DNA of 45,465 nt from Ktedonobacterales bacterium (GTDB lineage Bacteria > Chloroflexota > Ktedonobacteria > Ktedonobacterales > Ktedonobacteraceae), in assembly GCA_027451525.1 (NCBI GenBank), contig DAIDJF010000045.1, forward strand, positions 1-45,465, read 5' to 3'. This document shows positions 36,201 through 42,510 of this stretch, piece after piece (positions within the stretch are counted from its first letter, which is position 1; each line of letters begins with the position of its first letter). The notes below the pieces were generated by a model that was given only the letters and a program-made list of their open reading frames with translations, did not search any database and was not told the origin of the DNA. The position numbers and the translations under genes were made by a program.

Positions 36201-36354
36201 CGGTACGGATATGCAGCGGCTCGGATGTAACTGGGAGTGCGGCAAGCGACGGCAGGTTTTTTTTGGGTAAATGATATATTTCGAGCGCGATCTGGCGGGC
36301 ATGGACATCATACCGCTCCTCGATGGCGCGAATCTCTATCTGCTGTAGTGTCAC
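33283..36354 (-). CDS. purL: FGAM synthase large subunit with two N-terminal PurS-like modules
   Basis: 1023 residues. It converts FGAR plus ammonia and ATP to FGAM, step 4. Two PurS-like segments come first: about 45-85 ([20 protein letters not shown]) and about 100-165 ([20 protein letters not shown], then [17 protein letters not shown]). The catalytic part follows with [31 protein letters not shown] and [17 protein letters not shown]. It ends at [13 protein letters not shown] with no glutaminase domain, which large-type PurL would have; PurQ is supplied by the next gene. The open frame begins at a TTG (36378), but GTG 36354 has GAGGAA directly upstream and is preferred. The four-base overlap with purQ-purM couples translation. 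Confidence 0.95.
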   Translation of the reverse strand: [1023 protein letters not shown]

Positions 36355-36426
36355 GTTCCTCTTCCTGGAATGCTGCAATACATAAGGTATCTCACAATGA
36401 AATGTCTCATCCGGTGGGACATGCCT

Positions 36427-36456
36427 ATTGTATCACCTTAGACAGAGGCATGGCAA
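36427..36456 (-). promoter_or_regulatory. Promoter of the purine cluster
   Basis: On the minus strand TTGCCA (36451-36456), 18 bases, then TACAAT (36427-36432). Transcription would start near 36420, giving a leader of about 65 bases before the purL GTG. A short imperfect hairpin (ATGTC/GACAT) lies in that leader. No purine riboswitch fold is recognised. Confidence 0.55.
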
Positions 36457-36539
36457 ATTACCCAAAAAATGCAGAGAGGCAACAGATATGGAACATCTTG
36501 GTATATTTTAGGACATTTTGACGAAAAATGTTATCTAAA

Positions 36540-36555
36540 TGTGAGCAAATTCACT
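36540..36555. promoter_or_regulatory. CRP/FNR-family-like binding site
   Basis: TGTGAGCAAATTCACT matches the CRP consensus TGTGA-N6-TCACA at nine of ten positions. It lies between purL and hpt, about 85 bases upstream of the purL promoter and just before a plus-strand hairpin. The relevant regulator is not in the window. Confidence 0.3.
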
Positions 36556-36626
36556 ACAAAATTGTGATTTATATGGCATACTAAATACTAACAGACATCC
36601 TGCCCCACATTGATGCTCTGCCGTCG

Positions 36627-36665
36627 AGCTGGGAGAATATTTTTACTCCCAGCTTTTATTTTGCG
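36627..36665 (+). terminator. Plus-strand intrinsic terminator with no annotated plus-strand gene
   Basis: AGCTGGGAG at 36627-36635 pairs perfectly with CTCCCAGCT at 36646-36654 across a 10-base AT loop, followed by TTTATTTTG. The U-tract is on the plus strand, but both flanking genes (purL and hpt) are minus-strand. It may end an unannotated plus-strand RNA starting near 36590. On the minus strand the hairpin lacks a U-tract but could still act on hpt. Confidence 0.6.
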
Positions 36666-36668
36666 CAT

Positions 36669-37250
36669 CTACTCCGCCTGGCTCTTGTGTTGCGTCTCTG
36701 GTTTGACCGTTTCTTGCCCATAGACCGCAGGCTTAAGAATGCCGATGTATGGCAAGTTGCGGTAGCGTTGCGCATAGTCCAGACCATAACCTACGACAAA
36801 ACGATCTGGAATAGTGAAGCCAACATATGCCGTCTCGACCAACTTGACACGCTCGCGCTGCTTATCGAGTAGCGTGCAGACCCGCAGGCTGAGCGGGTTG
36901 CGTCTACGAATCACATCAATCAGATAATGCAATGTCAGACCACTGTCGATAATATCCTCAATGATAAGGATATGTTTGCGATCTATCGGGCCTTCCAGAT
37001 CTTTGAGAATACGCACCACCCCACTTGATTGCGTGCTATCACCATAACTGGCAACTGCCATGTAATCAATCTCCAATAGGAGCGGGATGGCACGCGCCAG
37101 ATCAGCGATAAAAGGCACTGCCCCTTTGAGCGTTCCGAGCAGTAACAGATTTTTGCCTTGATAGTCGCGCGTGATCTGTTGTCCCAACTCGGCAACTTTT
37201 GCTTGCAATTGCTCCTCAGAGATCAATATTTCAGCAATGTCTTCGTGCAT
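36669..37250 (-). CDS. hpt: Hypoxanthine phosphoribosyltransferase
   Basis: 193 residues. It salvages hypoxanthine or guanine with PRPP to IMP or GMP. Signatures are LLLLGTLKGAVPFIADLARA, the flexible-loop strand IDYMAVASYGDSTQSSG, the PRPP motif ILIIEDIIDSGLTLHYL, and the purine-contact region FTIPDRFVVGYGLDYAQRYR. Length is typical. The ATG at 37250 has AGAGG seven bases upstream; longer in-frame starts overlap tilS. It begins 10 bases after tilS, the tilS-hpt order widely conserved in Gram-positive genomes. It sits next to the de novo purine cluster but seems to be a separate transcription unit. Confidence 0.95.
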   Translation of the reverse strand: MHEDIAEILISEEQLQAKVAELGQQITRDYQGKNLLLLGTLKGAVPFIADLARAIPLLLEIDYMAVASYGDSTQSSGVVRILKDLEGPIDRKHILIIEDIIDSGLTLHYLIDVIRRRNPLSLRVCTLLDKQRERVKLVETAYVGFTIPDRFVVGYGLDYAQRYRNLPYIGILKPAVYGQETVKPETQHKSQAE

Positions 37251-37260
37251 GGATACCTCT

Positions 37261-38781
37261 TCATTCTTCATTAGTTTGTCTGGGAAGCAGCGCGAGACGC
37301 ACAATCCGCTGCGTCGCGGCAGTTAAACGCACCCGTTCATCAAGGCAGACGCCCCCAAGCCAGATACAAGTGGAAGCGGAGAAAAAGAGCGGAAGCACAG
37401 CACGCTCCTCGCGTGGAACACGTGCATCAATTAATACATCTTGTACCTTTTTCTCGTTTTGCATACCCAATGGACGTATACGATCCCCTGGTCGTCTTGT
37501 GCGAATGTGCAGATAGTCTTCCAGAAAGTCAGCAGTAATATATACAGCATAACGAGTGACGGGCAAGATACGCCACACTTCATCCCAATGTCCAGACTGC
37601 AAAGCAGGTGCGACCTGCTCAACCAGAGCGGCAGGCAATTCCTCAGCACAGGCACGCCAGGGTGTTCCTGGTACGTCCACCTCACCTGGAATCCTGAGCT
37701 GTAGGGACCACTGGAGCGCGTCCGCTACCCCCTGTATATCATTCTCCTGTAAGGAGCGATGGAGCGCATCTGCGCGTTCAATGCACAAGATATCATTGCG
37801 CAGGATGGCACGCAGGTGGACTGGCAAATGCAGCGTTATCGGCTCCTGGCTATGTAGACGCTGAAATAGCTCTTCAAGCAGCACATAATGGCGTAACTCT
37901 AATGGCGATTGCCCATCACAGAGACGCGCTGTCGCTCGCCGTAAGATATGCCGTTGCAGGCTAAGCGGTAACGCACGCAATACTGGACAAGCTAGCCGAA
38001 CCTCATTTTGCGTTTCATCCACGATTACGCGCGTCCAGAGATCAGTTACCTGCTGCTCAATCCACTCGCTATCTATGCGCGCAACCTCCGCATTGCGCAG
38101 GAGCGTTTCTTGAAAACCAGGATTCAGTTCACTGAGCAGTGGTAGCAGTTCGTGACGAATACGATTACGGAGAAAACGCGGGTCGTGGTTGCTGGCATCT
38201 TCGATGGGCGTGAGGCCATATGCGCGACAATACTCCTGTGTATCAGCATGCGAGAGAGAGAGCAGTGGACGGATAATATCATGCAGACGCGGTTGCAAGC
38301 CGACCATACTGCTGATACCACCGCCGCGTAGCCAATGCAAAAGCAGCGTCTCGGCCTGATCGTCACGATGATGCGCAACCGCGATAGGTGCTCCATGCGC
38401 AACCGCACGTAAGAAGCGATAGCGTGCCACACGTGCGGCATCCTCAAGCGAACGCTGTTCTTGCGCGGCCAATTGCGCTACGTTAGTCGTGCCGACCGTG
38501 ACAGGCAAGTTCCAGGATGTGGCAAGTTGGGCCACCATCTCGGCCTCCTGATGGCTCAGCTCTGGGCGCAACTGGTGATCGAGATGCGCCACAGCGAGTT
38601 GTACAGTGGCATAGCGTTTGTCAGGGCCACACAGACTATGGAGGAGATGTAACAGACAGAGCGAATCGCTCCCCCCAGAGACGGCGACGACTACTGTTCC
38701 CTCGGTGGGCAACAGGTGGTGTGCCTCAATAAAGGCTGCAACTGTGTTAGCAACGATGATATGACGTTCTGTCCTATGCAT
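37261..38781 (-). CDS. tilS: tRNA(Ile)-lysidine synthase
   Basis: 506 residues. It attaches lysine to C34 of the CAU-anticodon tRNA-Ile so that it reads AUA. The PP-loop ATP pyrophosphatase motif is VVVAVSGGSDSLCLLHLL near residues 28-45, followed by AHLDHQLRPE, AVAHHRDDQAETLLLHWLRG and IRPLLSLSH. The middle holds the tRNA-binding TilS domain, and the C-terminal TilS_C domain appears as IRTRRPGDRIRPLGM and VQDVLIDARVPREERAVLPL. The full-length form is at the long end of the family. AGGG lies before the ATG. The gene is divergent from def across an AT-rich gap of 129 bases. Confidence 0.95.
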   Translation of the reverse strand: MHRTERHIIVANTVAAFIEAHHLLPTEGTVVVAVSGGSDSLCLLHLLHSLCGPDKRYATVQLAVAHLDHQLRPELSHQEAEMVAQLATSWNLPVTVGTTNVAQLAAQEQRSLEDAARVARYRFLRAVAHGAPIAVAHHRDDQAETLLLHWLRGGGISSMVGLQPRLHDIIRPLLSLSHADTQEYCRAYGLTPIEDASNHDPRFLRNRIRHELLPLLSELNPGFQETLLRNAEVARIDSEWIEQQVTDLWTRVIVDETQNEVRLACPVLRALPLSLQRHILRRATARLCDGQSPLELRHYVLLEELFQRLHSQEPITLHLPVHLRAILRNDILCIERADALHRSLQENDIQGVADALQWSLQLRIPGEVDVPGTPWRACAEELPAALVEQVAPALQSGHWDEVWRILPVTRYAVYITADFLEDYLHIRTRRPGDRIRPLGMQNEKKVQDVLIDARVPREERAVLPLFFSASTCIWLGGVCLDERVRLTAATQRIVRLALLPRQTNEE

Positions 38782-38910
38782 ATTTACCCTGCTATGCTGC
38801 TTGTGATAAGATATAACAAATTATAACACTGTGTCCCACCGCACAGGCATGGGATACATCATAAGAGTAGAGAGTTTTATCCAGTGTTGTGCAGGGGAAT
38901 ATGAAAGATT

Positions 38911-39414
38911 ATGGCACTTCGCAGAATTATTACATCTGAAAATCCTATCTTACGCCAAAAGGCCAAAAAAGTTCATCGCTTCGACCCGTCGCTCCAAAAA
39001 TTGGTCGATGATATGTTTGAGACCATGCATGCAGCGAATGGCGTGGGCCTTGCCGCACCACAGATCGCGCAATCCATCCGTCTCTTCGTAGCGGAATATG
39101 AAGATCATAAGGTCGCTGTCTTTAATCCAGAGATCGTGAAGGCCGAGGGTGAGGCACTGGGAACCGAGGGCTGCTTGAGCATTCCAGGGTACGCGGGCGA
39201 TAATATTCGTCGTGCGACCAAGATTCTTGTCAAAGGCCAGGATGTGCGCGGCAAACCGATTCGCATTCCTGCCGAAGACTGGTTCGCGCGCGTCTTGCAG
39301 CATGAGATTGACCACCTCGACGGAATCCTCTTTATTGACCGCCTGGACCGCCCAGAAGATCTGCGCGAGGTGACAGCGGAGGAAGAAGAAGAAGAGGCAG
39401 TCTCGGTCGAATAA
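38911..39414 (+). CDS. def: Peptide deformylase
   Basis: 167 residues. It removes the formyl group from nascent protein N-termini using an Fe(II)-type metal. The three family motifs are present: GVGLAAPQI, EGCLSIPG (metal Cys) and HEIDHLDGILF (two metal His and the catalytic Glu). A run of glutamates closes the protein (EEEEEEAVSVE). GGGGA lies about 12 bases before the ATG. It is followed by a 16-bp perfect hairpin and stands alone as a transcription unit; fmt, its usual partner, is not in the window. Confidence 0.95.
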   Translation: MALRRIITSENPILRQKAKKVHRFDPSLQKLVDDMFETMHAANGVGLAAPQIAQSIRLFVAEYEDHKVAVFNPEIVKAEGEALGTEGCLSIPGYAGDNIRRATKILVKGQDVRGKPIRIPAEDWFARVLQHEIDHLDGILFIDRLDRPEDLREVTAEEEEEEAVSVE

Positions 39415-39434
39415 TGACCACAGATAACGAACAG

Positions 39435-39474
39435 AAGGAGGCCCACGGATAGCAAAACATCCGTGGGCCTCCTT
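39435..39474. terminator. 16-bp perfect hairpin between def and the zinc-ribbon gene
   Basis: AAGGAGGCCCACGGAT at 39435-39450 pairs with ATCCGTGGGCCTCCTT at 39459-39474; the loop is AGCAAAAC. Its position between convergent genes and stem strength argue for a bidirectional terminator, though U-tracts are poor on both strands. Confidence 0.65.
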
Positions 39475-39482
39475 CTAAGAAA

Positions 39483-39854
39483 CTACATTTTTTGCTGTTT
39501 TCTCAGCATAGGTACAGCGTGATTGCCGAGAGCCTGCTCACAACGGGTGCAGACGTAAAACCCTTCATCCCGATAATGCAGTTCTTCAAGCGTGAAGTAG
39601 AGATAACAGATACCACAGCGCGTAGAATCTGGCTGGCTGGCAATCTGACGATCACGAGCAAACAGTTCACGCAACGACTCTAGTGTCTGTTCAAAATCAA
39701 AGGCTCCATTCCCTCCACGCTCATTATTCATTCTCGCGTTGACTATAGGAAGCGCACCAGTGACGTTATTGGCGCGCGTTTCTTTACGACTGGCAAATGT
39801 GCTGCCGTTCTGGGATACTTCGCCGCCAGAACCAGGGACATAAGGACTGTCCAA
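39483..39854 (-). CDS. Hypothetical zinc-ribbon protein
   Basis: 123 residues, function unknown. The first 45 residues are Ser/Gly/Asn-rich and probably disordered. A helix follows (FEQTLESLRELFARDRQ), then a C-terminal zinc ribbon RCGICYLYF...YVCTRCEQAL with two CxxC pairs about 20 residues apart. Small ribbons of this kind bind nucleic acid or protein. The start is TTG at 39854, chosen because GGGAG lies seven bases upstream. No operon partner: the neighbour upstream on this strand ends more than 200 bases away behind a strong hairpin. Confidence 0.65.
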   Translation of the reverse strand: MDSPYVPGSGGEVSQNGSTFASRKETRANNVTGALPIVNARMNNERGGNGAFDFEQTLESLRELFARDRQIASQPDSTRCGICYLYFTLEELHYRDEGFYVCTRCEQALGNHAVPMLRKQQKM

Positions 39855-39992
39855 ATGGATACTCCCGCTACTAAATTTCGGCCTTAGAACCTGATTGCAT
39901 TATATCGCTCACTGGTTATATAACGCAAGAGGATGCTCTGTTGCATGACACGGTCATACGCAAAGTGACGATGCTCCTCTCTATCTATTCCG

Positions 39993-40048
39993 TAAGGATA
40001 AGCCCTCCTTCACTATAAGTTATAATGATGAAGGAGGGCTTATCCTTA
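39993..40048 (-). terminator. 19-bp perfect inverted repeat downstream of the methyltransferase gene
   Basis: TAAGGATAAGCCCTCCTTC at 39993-40011 pairs perfectly with its complement at 40030-40048. The 18-base loop contains a second palindrome, TATAAGTTATA. It lies 27 bases past the stop of the minus-strand gene at 40075, so it probably ends the arsR-methyltransferase operon. The rest of 39855-40074 holds nothing else recognisable. Confidence 0.6.
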
Positions 40049-40074
40049 CAGACCTATTTTTCTATTCCCAGCGT

Positions 40075-40695
40075 CTAGCCTAAACGGCGGAGCCAGTTCC
40101 ACATGGATTGGCCGCCTTGTGGCGCGCTTCCCAGTTCGCGCCGCTCCAGTTGAAAGGTTCCGGCGAAAAGCTGATCAACCTCCTCTGGCGTGCAGCCAAA
40201 CGGTCGGTCAGCGTGCTCAGAGGGAAAGTGCGCGTAGAGCAGGAACAACGCTCCAGGCATCGCCTGTTCGGCAACGACCTTTGCATAATCTGCCCGCAAG
40301 GCACTGGGAATGCCATTCAGACACCCCAAATCTAAGAGCAAGGAGAAACGCTCTTCTGGGGCGGGCGGAGCCAGTTTCGTCACATCGGCTTGCATAAAAT
40401 GCACGCTTCCACCAGCCTGCGCAATTTCTCCAGCAATGGCCTGTGCTTTCTGGTTAGCAGTATCAATCGCAATGGGAGCAAAATCTGCTCCGACCGTCTG
40501 CCAGCCAAGGCGAGCCAAATTCAAACAGTTCGTGCCAGTCCCACAGCCGATATCTAGCATCCGCCCCGGCTTGAGGGCATCTGGCCCAGTGACAACAGCC
40601 AACAATTCGGGGGGCGTGATGCCCGAATCCCAGGGCGTTGTACCAGTGCGATAGCGTTCATTAAAGAGTGTTTGGGCGTCTATTTCAGAGGTCAT
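40075..40695 (-). CDS. TPMT/thiol methyltransferase-like SAM-dependent methyltransferase
   Basis: 206 residues. The N-terminal FNERYRTGTTPWDSGITPPE matches the W-x-x-x-Y/W...G-TPWD-G-x-x-P-x-L signature of the TPMT fold, which includes thiopurine and thiol/halide methyltransferases. SAM motif I is MLDIGCGTGTNCLNLA; the acidic strand is TVGADFAPIAI; motif IV is LLLDLGCLNGIP. The C-terminal strand ends with SMWNWLRRLG, as in that family. It follows arsR by 62 bases with no promoter between them, so it belongs to the ArsR-controlled unit. S-methylation of a thiol or sulfide is a plausible role but is inference from family and context. Confidence 0.8.
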   Translation of the reverse strand: MTSEIDAQTLFNERYRTGTTPWDSGITPPELLAVVTGPDALKPGRMLDIGCGTGTNCLNLARLGWQTVGADFAPIAIDTANQKAQAIAGEIAQAGGSVHFMQADVTKLAPPAPEERFSLLLDLGCLNGIPSALRADYAKVVAEQAMPGALFLLYAHFPSEHADRPFGCTPEEVDQLFAGTFQLERRELGSAPQGGQSMWNWLRRLG

Positions 40696-40757
40696 TGTAC
40701 AATAAGATCTTTCTACTCTACATGCTTAAACGTAGACAGGTAGCGAATAGGGCACGC

Positions 40758-41180
40758 TTATGGGTGTTCCTCATGTTCAAAAGGAACGGGGATACCTAAC
40801 AATTGCACTTGTTGCGTCAGTCGTGATTGGACCCCAGCGCAGACGATATCGCAGAGGGCGTAAGTGGTTGCGTCAGCGATTGAGTAATAGGTACTTGTTC
40901 GCTCACGCCGCCGCTTCACCAGTCCCCCTTGTGCCATCACCTGTAAGTGCTTAGAAATGTTCGATTGGTTCGCTTCGGTTAGCTCCACAAGTTCGTTGAC
41001 TGTGCGCTCCTTTTCCCAGAGAGCCGCCAGCAGTTTTAAGCGCAGAGGTTCCCCAAGAAGACGAAAACGTTCGGCAATTAACGCCAGCAGGGCATCAGAA
41101 TAAGCAGGAGCATTCTCCTTTTGACGCCAGCGCGTAGCCGACAGCACGTCGAAAACAAGATTACTCGATGGATTGCTCAT
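40758..41180 (-). CDS. ArsR-family winged-helix transcriptional repressor
   Basis: 140 residues. The helix-turn-helix covers FRLLGEPLRLKLLAALWEKE, TVNELVELTEANQSNISKHL and QVMAQGGLVKRRRERTSTYY, the standard ArsR order. Two cysteines, Cys110 and Cys114, sit in the C-terminal dimer helix (ALCDIVCAGVQ); there is no Cys in the recognition region where arsenite or BigR/SqrR sensors usually have one. This points to a thiol-based or metal sensor using alpha-5. Start taken at 41180 (GAGG nine bases upstream); 41195 is the alternative. Its promoter overlaps a 21-base dyad that also occurs at the trx and rhodanese promoters, so autorepression is likely. Confidence 0.9.
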   Translation of the reverse strand: MSNPSSNLVFDVLSATRWRQKENAPAYSDALLALIAERFRLLGEPLRLKLLAALWEKERTVNELVELTEANQSNISKHLQVMAQGGLVKRRRERTSTYYSIADATTYALCDIVCAGVQSRLTQQVQLLGIPVPFEHEEHP

Positions 41181-41220
41181 TGCTGTCTGCCTCATCTGCT
41201 CTCATAGGTTTTTCAACTAC

Positions 41221-41257
41221 ATGAATATATAGTAATAGAATCTATTGCTCTTGTCAA
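41221..41257 (-). promoter_or_regulatory. arsR promoter with ArsR-type operator O1
   Basis: Minus-strand promoter TTGACA (41252-41257), 17 bases, TACTAT (41229-41234). The -10 lies inside the dyad ATGAATATATAGTAATAGAA (41221-41240), the same sequence as at 42315 and 42404. The -35 overlaps the stop codon of groES. Confidence 0.75.
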
Positions 41258-41559
41258 GCTGAAAAACGCAACGCATCGCCTTCGATGATACGCCCCAGAA
41301 TATCGCTTTCGTTGAGCAGAATATATTTGCCATCATCAAGGGTCAACTCAACGCCAGTAAATTTCTGGAACAGAATCTGGTCGCCAATATCCAGTTTTGA
41401 TTGCAGCGGTGAGCCTTCTCCCACAGCCACGACGCTCCCTCTTTGTGGAGCTTCGCGCGCCGTATCGGGAATATACAGGCCACTACTCGTTTTCTGTTCA
41501 GGCACAATCGGTTTTATCAACACACGGTCGCCAAATGGCTGAATCATCATACTCATCAT
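41254..41559 (-). CDS. groES: GroES-type co-chaperonin
   Basis: 101 residues. The 10-kDa lid of the GroEL chamber. It shows IQPFGDRVLIKPIVPEQKTS at the start, the mobile loop SSGLYIPDTAREAP that contacts GroEL, GSVVAVGEG, and the closing ILLNESDILGRI. Length and motifs are standard. No groEL is adjacent, so this is either a separated or an extra copy. It starts about 31 bases after the thioredoxin-glutaredoxin gene with AAGGAG before clustered ATGs (41559 or 41556), so it shares that gene's ArsR-type promoter. This ties a chaperonin cofactor to a thiol-stress unit, an uncommon pairing. Confidence 0.93.
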   Translation of the reverse strand: MMSMMIQPFGDRVLIKPIVPEQKTSSGLYIPDTAREAPQRGSVVAVGEGSPLQSKLDIGDQILFQKFTGVELTLDDGKYILLNESDILGRIIEGDALRFSA

Positions 41560-41590
41560 CCTACTCCTTTTTCATAGAACAGCGGACACG

Positions 41591-42211
41591 TTATGCAATG
41601 CCCGTTTTCAGGCCCAAAAGCTGATCAATGCGTTTGCGGTCGAAGCCCACGACCATCTGCCCATCGATATCAACCTGCGGCACACCCATCTGTCCCGAAC
41701 GACGCATCATATCCTGAGCGGCTCGCGCATCACGACTGACATCAATATCGGTAAAGGCAATATGCTGATCGCGCAGATATGCCTTCACCCGTGAGCACCA
41801 GGGGCAGGTTGGCGTGGAGTAGACACGCACGCTATGCGTGGCCTTGTGTGCTGAAGCGGCAGCCGATGCAGCAGTCGCTTGCGGCGTTAACAAGGCATCA
41901 AGAGCCGCCTGATATGCCTGCTTGGGACGCACACCGACCAGACGATTGACCAGCCGACCATCCTGAAAAATGGCAATAGTTGGAATACTGGCAATAGAGA
42001 AACGCCGCGCTGTCGCCTCCTCATCATCCACATTGAGCTTCGCAACAGTCACTTTGCCAGCATAATCGGCAGCTATCTGGTCCAGAATCGGCGCAACCTT
42101 CAAACAGGGCTGACACCAGGACGCCCAGAAATCGACCAACACGATACCGCTCTCTGGACCAACCTTCTGATTAAATGTTTTATCGGTAAGGGTGATACTA
42201 TGACTTGACAT
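41591..42211 (-). CDS. Thioredoxin-glutaredoxin fusion protein
   Basis: 206 residues. Residues 5-108 are thioredoxin: VLVDFWASWCQPCLKVAP with active site WCQPC (32-36; Gly of the usual WCGPC replaced by Gln) and the cis-Pro in ASIPTIAIF. An Ala/Thr-rich linker (110-125) leads to a glutaredoxin/NrdH-like domain with CPWC (136-139) and cis-Pro in GVPQVDIDG. Two dithiol redox centres in one chain suggest internal electron relay, for example to reduce disulfides or persulfides. The start at 42211 has GGAAGGA upstream; the frame is open 29 codons further but that part covers the ribosome site. It heads an operon with groES under an ArsR-type operator. Confidence 0.93.
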   Translation of the reverse strand: MSSHSITLTDKTFNQKVGPESGIVLVDFWASWCQPCLKVAPILDQIAADYAGKVTVAKLNVDDEEATARRFSIASIPTIAIFQDGRLVNRLVGVRPKQAYQAALDALLTPQATAASAAASAHKATHSVRVYSTPTCPWCSRVKAYLRDQHIAFTDIDVSRDARAAQDMMRRSGQMGVPQVDIDGQMVVGFDRKRIDQLLGLKTGIA

Positions 42212-42314
42212 GGCTATTTTTCCTTCCCTGGCGGCATGGCGAACACACCACGCGCTCTGCTCAATACTACAGCGAATGAAGATCAAGCTCTCCCTCATTC
42301 GGTATTTTCATTTT

Positions 42315-42351
42315 ATGACTATATAGTAATATAACCATCAAAACATGTCAA
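42315..42351 (-). promoter_or_regulatory. Thioredoxin-glutaredoxin/groES promoter with operator O2
   Basis: Minus-strand TTGACA (42346-42351), 17 bases, TACTAT (42323-42328): the same geometry as the arsR promoter. The dyad ATGACTATATAGTAATATAA at 42315-42334 covers the -10. Confidence 0.75.
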
Positions 42352-42395
42352 GTCCTACTGAGGCATTTTTCTTTTTGTGATAAACATGTGACTTA

Positions 42396-42424
42396 TTGAC
42401 TTTATGAATATATGGCAATATAAT
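42396..42424 (+). promoter_or_regulatory. Rhodanese promoter with operator O3
   Basis: Plus-strand TTGACT (42396-42401), 17 bases, TATAAT (42419-42424). The dyad ATGAATATATGGCAATATAA at 42404-42423 fills the spacer and covers the -10. It lies back to back with O2, so one regulator could silence both divergent units. Confidence 0.75.
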
Positions 42425-42510
42425 AGTAAAAGAAAAAGGTACGGGCAGGCATAGGCAGGCCCGATACAGCATACAGAGTTCAAGCGATGAAACAAAGAGA
42501 GGTATAGAAA

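Noticed and set aside
36355..36420. Purine riboswitch in the purL leader
   Set aside because: The leader of about 65 bases is too short and lacks the conserved purine aptamer junction; only a weak hairpin is present.
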